A stretch of 5,510 nucleotides of DNA. Source: Betaproteobacteria bacterium. Lineage in GTDB: Bacteria > Pseudomonadota > Gammaproteobacteria > Burkholderiales > Burkholderiaceae_C. Positions 1 through 4,771 of the stretch are shown in pieces (within the stretch, counting starts at the first letter, position 1; the number at the start of each line of letters is the position of its first letter). The translations under genes were made by a program, and so were the position numbers. Where the stretch lies: the NCBI GenBank assembly GCA_005882155.1, contig VBCQ01000213.1, positions 1 through 5,510 of the forward strand, read 5' to 3'. The notes under the pieces were generated by a model. It was not told where the DNA came from. It did no database searches and worked only from the letters and a program-made list of their open reading frames with translations.

Positions 1-268
1 CGTGCCGGCGCTGAACGCGCTCGGCCTTACGGTGCCGGTCTCGCCCGACGGCGCGTTCTACGCCTGGGCCGATTGCTCGGCGCATGCCGCCAGCAGCTGG
101 GACTTTTGCTTCGAACTGATGCGCCGCGCCCATGTCGCGATCACCCCGGGCCGCGACTTCGGCGCGCATCGCAGCGAGCGCTTCATGCGCTTGTCGTATG
201 CGAGCTCGATGGCGCACTTGCAGGAAGCGATCGAGCGGCTGCGCTCGGCGTTGACTGCACTGTCGTAA
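1..268 (+). CDS. PLP-dependent aminotransferase, class I/II (C-terminal fragment)
   Basis: Only the last 88 or so residues are present; the gene enters from the left edge in the frame of base 2 and stops at TAA 266-268. The fragment is the small C-terminal domain of a fold-type I aminotransferase. It has the PDGAFYAW segment that lines the active site, then VAITPGRDFG, then FMRLSYASS. The arginine of FMRLSYA (fragment residue 63) matches the conserved arginine that binds the substrate alpha-carboxylate. The closing helix (LQEAIERLRSAL) is typical. The catalytic PLP lysine would lie upstream, outside the window. Substrate cannot be told from this part; the AspC/AlaC-like branch is likely. The GTG at base 2 is an internal valine codon, not a start. 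It is separated from the kinase gene by more than 100 bases, so it is probably a different transcription unit. Confidence 0.9.
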   Translation, partial: VPALNALGLTVPVSPDGAFYAWADCSAHAASSWDFCFELMRRAHVAITPGRDFGAHRSERFMRLSYASSMAHLQEAIERLRSALTALS

Positions 269-279
269 ACACCACAACC

Positions 280-309
280 CTCACCCCCGAGTCGCGGGTC
301 ATTGGTGAG
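280..309 (+). other. Bulged hairpin after the aminotransferase gene
   Basis: CTCACC (280-285) is the exact reverse complement of GGTGAG (304-309). Inside it, CCCG (286-289) pairs with CGGG (295-298) around a 5-base AGTCG loop, leaving a 5-base bulge (299-303) on the 3' side. That is 10 pairs, starting 12 bases after the aminotransferase stop. No T-run follows, so it is not a canonical intrinsic terminator. It may act as a weak terminator or as a 3'-end stabilising structure. The rest of the 269-382 gap shows no convincing promoter. Confidence 0.35.
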
Positions 310-382
310 TAGCTGTTACTAAGGGCGGGAAGCCGCGCTTTTCCTGAACTTGCGCGCGATCGGCTCGACTAAGCTGCCGGGC

Positions 383-1975
383 GTGAGCATTCCGAGCCAG
401 CCTCCGTCGAGCCTTCCGCCTTCCGACAGCGACCCCGCGCCGCCGCCGAGCGTGCCCGACATCGCGTTGTGGGGCGACTCCGACGTCGGCTTGCCGAGCG
501 CACCGGCCGCAGCGTTCGAAACCAGCGGCATCGGCAAGCCCGGCGACCCGCTGACGACGATCGGCCACATCGGCCGCTATGCGCTGAAGTACCGCATCGG
601 CGAAGGCGGGCTCGGCGCGGTGTACGCCGCGCACGACCCGCTGCTGTCGCGGCTGATCGCGATCAAGACGCTGAATCTCGAGATCTCGGCCGAGCAGCGC
701 CCCGCGTTCAACGCGCTCTTCCTCAACGAGGCGCGCGCCGCTGCCGGCTTGAGCCACCCGCACATCGTGACGGTGTTCGACGCCGGCGTCAGCGACGACA
801 ACGCCTACATCGCGATGGAGCTGCTGAAGGGCCGCGACCTGCGCCAGCTGCGTCAGGAAGGCTGGAAGCCGACGCCGATGCAGGCCGCGCTGATCGTGCG
901 CCGCGTCGCCGACGCGCTTGCCTACGCGCACAGCAAGGGTGTCGTGCACCGCGACATCAAGCCGGCGAACATCTTCATGGTCGGCCGCACCCAGCCGCGC
1001 GTGCTCGACTTCGGCATCGCGCGCGTCGCCCATCAGCACGACGCGCAAGCCGGCGACGACATTGCCGGCGGCTCGCCGTACTACATGTCGCCCGAGCAAG
1101 TCCGCCAGCAGACCGTCGATCGGCGCACCGACGTGTTCTCGCTCGGCGTCGTGCTCTACGAGCTCCTCACCGATCAGCGGCCGTTTCGCGGCAGCGCGCT
1201 GTCGGAGATCACGACCGCGGTGGTCGAGCATGTGCCGCCGCTCGCGCACACCGTCAATGCGGCAGTGTCGAAAGGCTTGTCCGACATCGCTGCCCGCGCG
1301 ATGGAAAAGGACCCCGAGCACCGCTTCCGCTCGGCGCGCGCGCTGTCGCGCGAGTTGCGTCACTGGCTCGAGGAGCAAGGCGACGCGAGCGATAACGCCG
1401 CCGGCGCGGCAGGCGATCGTCGACCATTGCTGTGGGGCGCTGCCGCCGCGGTATCGGTGATGCTGGCCGCCGCGCTCGCGTGGGTCACGCTGTCGCGCCC
1501 GGATGCAACCACGGCAACGATCGCTACGCCGAGCGTTGCGGCGCCAGGCAAGGTCGTGCCGGTGGCTGCCTCTGCAGTGCCGGTTCCGGCCGCAACGGTC
1601 GCCGTTGCACTGCCGAGCGAGCCACCCGCGACCCATCAAGCTGCGGCCTCCTCCGCTGCCGCACCGGCAGTCGCCGCGACCAAACCGGCAAAGGAGTCGA
1701 CGCGCGACAAGCGAACCCGCGAGACGCGCGAACGCGAGGCCCGCGCCGCCGCCACGCCGGTACCTGCCGGTGTCGTTCGTCTGGCCGTCAGCCCCTGGGG
1801 CCAGGTCGAAGTCGATGGCGCTGCAGTGGGCACCGTGCCGCCGCTCACCGAAATCATGCTGCCCCAGGGCAAGCACCAGATCACCATCCGCAACGAAGAC
1901 TTTCCGCCGTACAGTGCGAGCGTTCAAATCGCGCCGGGCCAGCCGGTCACGCTCAAGCACAAGTTCGGATCATGA
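383..1975 (+). CDS. Membrane-anchored serine/threonine protein kinase with C-terminal periplasmic PEGA domain
   Basis: About 530 residues from GTG 383. A Pro/Ser-rich N-terminus (1-60) leads into a Hanks-type kinase domain (about 65-330). It has a glycine loop GEGGLGAVY (73-81), ATP-binding Lys95 in IAIK, helix-C Glu116, HRDIKPAN (189-196) with catalytic Asp191 and Asn196, DFG (209-211), SPE (236-238), Asp250 in DVFSLGVVLYEL and Arg314 in DPEHRF. All catalytic residues are present, so it should be active. One hydrophobic span (about 350-370) crosses the membrane. An Ala/Pro-rich linker (373-436), a charged stretch (437-455) and a PEGA domain (about 463-530: VSPWGQVEVDG, LPQGKHQITI) follow, giving a cytoplasmic kinase with a periplasmic sensor-like tail. 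The activation segment lacks Ser/Thr before Ser231. The start is uncertain: TTG 350 adds 11 residues, the frame is open from 323, and neither start has a clear ribosome-binding site. The stop overlaps the lipoprotein ATG. Possibly linked to type VI secretion; this is inference. Confidence 0.93.
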   Translation: MSIPSQPPSSLPPSDSDPAPPPSVPDIALWGDSDVGLPSAPAAAFETSGIGKPGDPLTTIGHIGRYALKYRIGEGGLGAVYAAHDPLLSRLIAIKTLNLEISAEQRPAFNALFLNEARAAAGLSHPHIVTVFDAGVSDDNAYIAMELLKGRDLRQLRQEGWKPTPMQAALIVRRVADALAYAHSKGVVHRDIKPANIFMVGRTQPRVLDFGIARVAHQHDAQAGDDIAGGSPYYMSPEQVRQQTVDRRTDVFSLGVVLYELLTDQRPFRGSALSEITTAVVEHVPPLAHTVNAAVSKGLSDIAARAMEKDPEHRFRSARALSRELRHWLEEQGDASDNAAGAAGDRRPLLWGAAAAVSVMLAAALAWVTLSRPDATTATIATPSVAAPGKVVPVAASAVPVPAATVAVALPSEPPATHQAAASSAAAPAVAATKPAKESTRDKRTRETREREARAAATPVPAGVVRLAVSPWGQVEVDGAAVGTVPPLTEIMLPQGKHQITIRNEDFPPYSASVQIAPGQPVTLKHKFGS

Positions 1976-2361
1976 GACGCCTTCGACTCGTTGCCTTCGC
2001 CTTCGTCGCCCTCCTCGCCACCGCCTGCGTTCAGCCGCCGCCCGCGCCCACCGGGCTGATGGACGTGGCGGCGCGCCCGGCCGAGAAGGCGCTGCTCGCC
2101 GGCATCCGCGCCTACGACGATGCGCAATACCCCGAAGCCGAGAAGCTGTTCGCAAGCGCATTGCAGACCGGCCTCGCGTCGCAGAAGGACCGCGCTGCCG
2201 CGCACAAGCACCTCGCGTTCATCTACTGCACCAGCAGCCGCGTGAGCGAATGCGAGGCCGCGTTTCGCGCTGCCCGCCAGGCCGACCCCGCATTCGCGTT
2301 GAGCAAGTCTGAATCCGGCCACCCGCTGTGGGGACCGGTGTACAAGCGGCTGCAGCCATAA
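1972..2361 (+). CDS. Small TPR-like lipoprotein, probably TssQ-family (type VI secretion-associated)
   Basis: A 129-residue protein starting at ATG 1972, overlapping the kinase stop by 4 bases (ATGA), which implies translational coupling. The N-terminus is a lipoprotein signal: MRRLR, a hydrophobic core, then lipobox LLATAC with the lipidated Cys19. The mature part has a Pro-rich tether (20-28) and two helix pairs of TPR type: LLAGIRAYDDAQYPEAEKLF (41-60) with a following helix, then AAAHKHLAFIYCTSSRVSEC (75-94) and AAFRAARQADPAF. The ending GHPLWGPVYKR is distinctive. From memory this pattern (PAEKALLAGIRAYDD, CEAAFRAARQADPAFALSK, GHPLWGPVY) matches small lipoproteins called TssQ-family in Burkholderiales; I cannot verify this by search. 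Cys86 and Cys94 could form a periplasmic disulfide. Aspartate follows the +1 cysteine nowhere (residue 20 is Val), so export to the outer membrane by Lol is expected. It probably acts with the PEGA kinase upstream. Confidence 0.85.
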   Translation: MRRLRLVAFAFVALLATACVQPPPAPTGLMDVAARPAEKALLAGIRAYDDAQYPEAEKLFASALQTGLASQKDRAAAHKHLAFIYCTSSRVSECEAAFRAARQADPAFALSKSESGHPLWGPVYKRLQP

Positions 2362-2362
2362 T
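2357..2362 (+). promoter_or_regulatory. Candidate -10 element before ybgC
   Basis: CATAAT differs from the TATAAT consensus at one base and stands out in very G+C-rich surroundings. It overlaps the lipoprotein stop codon. The predicted transcription start, about 7 bases downstream, is near 2369-2370, the foot of the hairpin at 2370-2393. There is no recognisable -35 at 16-18 bases upstream (2334-2339 is ACCGGT), so the assignment rests on the hexamer and its position. Confidence 0.35.
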
Positions 2363-2369
2363 TCGGCTC

Positions 2370-2393
2370 CGTGCGCTGCGCCCGCGGCGCACG
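2370..2393 (+). other. Strong GC hairpin in the ybgC leader
   Basis: Bases 2370-2379 (CGTGCGCTGC) pair with 2384-2393 (GCGGCGCACG) around a 4-base GCCC loop. The stem has 10 pairs, nine Watson-Crick and one T-G wobble. No T-run follows, so it is not a standard intrinsic terminator. It ends 8 bases before the ybgC ATG, in the place a ribosome-binding site would occupy. It could limit ybgC translation, shield the 5' end of a tol transcript, or slow read-through from the kinase unit. Confidence 0.5.
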
Positions 2394-2401
2394 CCCTGCC
2401 G

Positions 2402-2803
2402 ATGACATCACCCGACTTTCGCTTTCCTCTGCGCGTCTACTGGGAAGACACCGACGCCGGCGGCGTGGTGTTCTTCGCCAACTACCTGAAGTTCTTCGAG
2501 CGAGCGCGCACCGAGTGGCTGCGCTCGCTCGGCTTCGCGCAGGAGCGGTTGCGAAGCGATACCGGCGCGATCTTCGTCGTGGCTGATACTTCGGTTCGCT
2601 TCTTGAGCCCGGCGCGGCTCGACGATCTGCTGCAGGTCACGGTGCAAGTGACGAACGCCGGCCGCGCATCGATGACGATCAACCAGCGCGCCTGGCGCGG
2701 CGACGAGCTGCTGGCGCATGGCGACATCCGCATCGGCTGCGTCGACGCCGCCAGCTTCAAGCCCCGCCGAATTCCCGACGAACTCATTCAAGCGACCCGA
2801 TGA
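2402..2803 (+). CDS. ybgC: Tol-Pal-associated acyl-CoA thioesterase YbgC
   Basis: A 133-residue single hotdog-fold protein of the YbgC/4-hydroxybenzoyl-CoA thioesterase family, which hydrolyses acyl-CoA thioesters in the cytoplasm and is usually the first gene of tol-pal clusters. The signature RVYWEDTDAGGVVFFANYLK (11-30) carries the catalytic Asp18, and FERARTEWLRSLGF follows. RFLSPARLDDLLQV (61-74) and IRIGCVD (109-115) are also typical. Length and N-terminus line up with E. coli YbgC as remembered, which supports ATG 2402 although no Shine-Dalgarno precedes it. The usual VVYHA is VVFFA here, so the histidine of the E. coli motif is Phe25; aromatic replacements at this site are, to my memory, common in Burkholderiales. 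The stop overlaps the tolQ start by 4 bases (ATGA, 2800-2803), indicating coupled translation. Confidence 0.95.
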   Translation: MTSPDFRFPLRVYWEDTDAGGVVFFANYLKFFERARTEWLRSLGFAQERLRSDTGAIFVVADTSVRFLSPARLDDLLQVTVQVTNAGRASMTINQRAWRGDELLAHGDIRIGCVDAASFKPRRIPDELIQATR

Positions 2804-3516
2804 ACCAGGACCTCTCGATCTTCACCCTCGTGCTGCACGCGAGCTTCGTCGTGCAGCTGGTCATCGCCGGCCTGCTGCTCACCTCGCTCGCGAGCTGGAC
2901 CGTCATCTTCGCGAAGCTGTTCGGGCTGCGCCGCGTGCGCACCGAGAACGACGATTTCGAGCGCGAGTTCTGGGCCGGCAAGAACTTGACCGAGCTCTAC
3001 AACGACGCTGCCAAGCGAACCGACACCGCGGCACCGATGGAGCGCATCTTCGCCTCGGGGATGCGCGAATTCCTCAAGCTGCGCGAGCGCCGCCTCGCTG
3101 AAGCCGACGCGCTGCTCGAAGGCGCGCGCCGGGCGATGCGCGCGAGCTTCCAGCGCGAGATGGACACGATCGAATCGAACCTGTCGTTCCTCGCGTCGGT
3201 CGGCTCGGTGTCGCCTTACGTCGGCCTGTTCGGCACCGTGTGGGGCATCATGCATGCGTTCATCGGGCTGTCGAACCTCCAGCAGGTCACGCTCGCGACC
3301 GTCGCGCCGGGCATCGCCGAGGCGCTCGTCGCCACCGCCATCGGCCTCTTCGCTGCGATCCCGGCGGTCATCGCGTACAACCGCTTCGCCCGCGACATCG
3401 ACCGCATCGCGATCCAGCTCGAGAGCTACATCGAAGAGTTCTCCAACATCCTGCATCGCAACGCCGGCCACAGCCCCGCGCCGGCCGCAGCACCCGCCGC
3501 CGCCCCCGTGCGATAG
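2800..3516 (+). CDS. tolQ: Tol-Pal system proton-motor subunit TolQ
   Basis: A 238-residue MotA/TolQ/ExbB-family inner-membrane protein that forms the proton channel with TolR and energises TolA during envelope constriction at division. Three membrane spans are visible: about 15-40, 131-153 (SVSPYVGLFGTVWGIMHAF) and 168-192 (APGIAEALVATAIGLFAAIP). The large cytoplasmic loop lies between the first and second. Thr146 in GTVWGIM and Thr179 in EALVATA correspond to the conserved pore threonines of the family (Thr145 and Thr178 in E. coli by memory). The length is close to the E. coli protein (about 230). The last 15 or so residues are a Pro/Ala-rich tail, probably disordered. It starts inside the ybgC stop, with no ribosome-binding site of its own, and is followed by tolR after 11 bases. 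Confidence 0.97.
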   Translation: MNQDLSIFTLVLHASFVVQLVIAGLLLTSLASWTVIFAKLFGLRRVRTENDDFEREFWAGKNLTELYNDAAKRTDTAAPMERIFASGMREFLKLRERRLAEADALLEGARRAMRASFQREMDTIESNLSFLASVGSVSPYVGLFGTVWGIMHAFIGLSNLQQVTLATVAPGIAEALVATAIGLFAAIPAVIAYNRFARDIDRIAIQLESYIEEFSNILHRNAGHSPAPAAAPAAAPVR

Positions 3517-3527
3517 AGAGCCACGCC

Positions 3528-3959
3528 ATGCCCTCGGTCAGCCACCGCGCCGGATCGCGCCACCGCCGCACCATCAACGAGATCAACATGGTGCCGTTCA
3601 TCGATGTGATGCTGGTGCTGCTCGTCATCTTCATGGTCACCGCGCCGCTGATCACGACCGGCCTCGTCGACTTGCCGAGCGTCGGCCAAGCCAAGCGAAA
3701 GCCCGAGCATGTGATCGAGCTCGTCGTCGGCAGCGACGAGGCGCTGCGCATTCGCGTCGACGGCAAGGATGCGCAGAGCGTGCCGCTGCGCAGCGTCGCC
3801 GCGCGCGTGCGCGATGCGCAAGGCGGCAACGCCGACACGCCGGTCGTCATCTCGGCCGACCGCGCAGTCAAGTACGAAGCCGTCGTCCGCGTGATGGACA
3901 CCTTGCAGCGCGCCGGCGTGCAGCGCGTCGGGCTGGCGGTGAAATCGGGAACCCCTTGA
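3528..3959 (+). CDS. tolR: Tol-Pal system protein TolR (ExbD/TolR family)
   Basis: A 143-residue ExbD/TolR protein. After a short basic cytoplasmic N-terminus (SRHRRTINEINMVPFIDV) comes one membrane span (about 22-44), MVPFIDVMLVLLVIFMVTAP. It contains Asp26, equivalent to the proton-carrying aspartate of TolR (Asp23 in E. coli). The periplasmic domain (50-143) ends in the standard VISADRAVKYEAVVRVMDTLQRAGVQRVGLAVK pattern, the dimerising, peptidoglycan-binding part. Length equals the E. coli protein to within a residue or so. ATG 3528 is chosen because it places the N-terminus as in homologues and AGAGAG (3515-3520) sits 7 bases upstream. An open frame extends further upstream but only overlaps tolQ. 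tolA follows after 7 bases. Confidence 0.97.
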   Translation: MPSVSHRAGSRHRRTINEINMVPFIDVMLVLLVIFMVTAPLITTGLVDLPSVGQAKRKPEHVIELVVGSDEALRIRVDGKDAQSVPLRSVAARVRDAQGGNADTPVVISADRAVKYEAVVRVMDTLQRAGVQRVGLAVKSGTP

Positions 3960-3966
3960 GCGCGCG

Positions 3967-4743
3967 ATGAACACGCTCGCCTTGCAGCGCGATGCCTTCA
4001 TGCCGCGACCGCCCGGCGGCACCGGCCCCGGCCTGCTGCTGGCCATCGTCGTGCACATCGCGCTCGTCATCGCACTGGCGTTCGGCGTGCACTGGCATGC
4101 GAGCGAGCCCGAGGGCGTCTCCGCCGAACTGTGGGCTGCCGTGCCGCAGATCGCCGCGCCGCGCGTCGTCGAGCCCGAGCCGACACCGACGCCGCCACCG
4201 CCGCGACCGACGCCGGTTCCGAAGCCCGAGGCCACGCCCGATGCGCAGATTGCGATCGAGCGCGCCAAGCGCGTCGAGCAGGAGCGCAAGAAGAAAGAAC
4301 AGGCCGAAGAGCTCGCGAAGAAGCGCCAGCACGATCTCGACGAGCAGCGCAAGAAGCAGCTCGAGGACGCGCGGCTCGCGGCGCTGCACGACGCCGAGGT
4401 CAAGCGAATCTTGAAGCAGGCAGGTGCCGGAGACCGGACCTCGCAAGGCGAAGCGCCGAAAGACGCGGGTCCGTCGGCGGGCTATGCGGGCCGCATCAAG
4501 GCGCGCATCAAGCCGAACATCGTGTTCACCGAGACGATCACCGGCAATCCCGTCGCCGAGGTCGAGGTGAGCCTCGCGCCCGACGGCCGCATCCTCGGTC
4601 GCAAGCTGCTGAAGGGCGGCAGCGGCATGAAGGAGTGGGACGAGGCGGTGCAGCGCGCGATCGACCGCACCGAGGTCCTACCGCGCGACATCGACGGCCG
4701 CGTGCCGTCGACGATGATCATCAGCTTCCGGCCGCGCGACTGA
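3967..4743 (+). CDS. tolA: Tol-Pal system envelope-spanning protein TolA (short form)
   Basis: A 258-residue TolA. Domain I is a short cytoplasmic tail plus one membrane anchor (about 22-41, GLLLAIVVHIALVIALAFGV, with His30 inside the span), followed by the SAELWAAVP motif (52-60) that marks TolA of beta- and gamma-proteobacteria. A Pro-rich segment (66-91) leads to a charged Lys/Glu/Arg/Ala helix (about 94-152), which is domain II. Domain III (about 172-258) is the TolA/TonB C-terminal fold, with RIKARIKPNIVF, VAEVEVSLAPDGRI, AVQRAIDRTEVLP and the ending MIISFRPRD, as in Burkholderiales. It transmits the TolQR motor force to TolB/Pal at the outer membrane. Domain II is much shorter than in E. 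coli TolA (421 residues in all). There is no clear ribosome-binding site, so coupling to tolR is likely. tolB does not follow. Confidence 0.96.
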   Translation: MNTLALQRDAFMPRPPGGTGPGLLLAIVVHIALVIALAFGVHWHASEPEGVSAELWAAVPQIAAPRVVEPEPTPTPPPPRPTPVPKPEATPDAQIAIERAKRVEQERKKKEQAEELAKKRQHDLDEQRKKQLEDARLAALHDAEVKRILKQAGAGDRTSQGEAPKDAGPSAGYAGRIKARIKPNIVFTETITGNPVAEVEVSLAPDGRILGRKLLKGGSGMKEWDEAVQRAIDRTEVLPRDIDGRVPSTMIISFRPRD

Positions 4744-4748
4744 GAGCA

Positions 4749-4757
4749 CATAATTCG
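4749..4757 (+). promoter_or_regulatory. Candidate -10 element before the MBL-fold gene (CATAATTCG)
   Basis: CATAAT (4749-4754) in the 28-base gap after tolA is one base from TATAAT. The same nine bases, CATAATTCG, occur at 2357-2365 before ybgC, the other likely transcription-unit boundary. At a 17-base spacing the -35 would be TTCCGG (4726-4731), a weak match. Expected start of transcription is about 4761, so a transcript from here would have a very short leader holding only the GGAGG site. Confidence 0.35.
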
Positions 4758-4761
4758 CTTC

Positions 4762-4766
4762 GGAGG
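4762..4766 (+). promoter_or_regulatory. Strong Shine-Dalgarno GGAGG
   Basis: GGAGG ends 5 bases before ATG 4772 and fixes that start. It is the only near-consensus ribosome-binding site in the window. The ybgC, tolQ and tolA starts have none, suggesting that this last gene is translated independently. Confidence 0.8.
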
Positions 4767-4771
4767 TCGCC

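Noticed and set aside
251..279. TTGACT (251-256) as a -35 box for the kinase gene
   Set aside because: It lies inside the aminotransferase coding region, and at 16-18 bases downstream there is only CACAAC/ACAACC-like sequence, not a -10.
308..320. Small inverted repeat AGTA-gctgt-TACT upstream of the kinase
   Set aside because: Only 4 bases per arm; expected by chance at this length, with no second copy to suggest an operator.
1510..1700. Ala/Pro-rich stretch of the kinase as a repeat array
   Set aside because: It is low-complexity linker sequence without a regular repeating unit, as usual between a membrane span and a periplasmic domain.
299..1960. A 553-codon open frame on the - strand covering the kinase gene
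   Set aside because: Its translation is arginine-, glycine- and alanine-rich with no recognisable domain, and it lies opposite a gene with a full set of kinase motifs. Long antisense open frames are expected at this G+C content.
2370..2401. The hairpin before ybgC as a rho-independent terminator
   Set aside because: The stem is strong but is followed by CCTGCCG with no T-run, and the ybgC ATG comes 8 bases later.
3426..4403. A 325-codon open frame on the - strand across tolQ, tolR and tolA
   Set aside because: It spans three well-supported genes, is rich in Ser, Cys and Arg, and shows no family signature; an antisense shadow.
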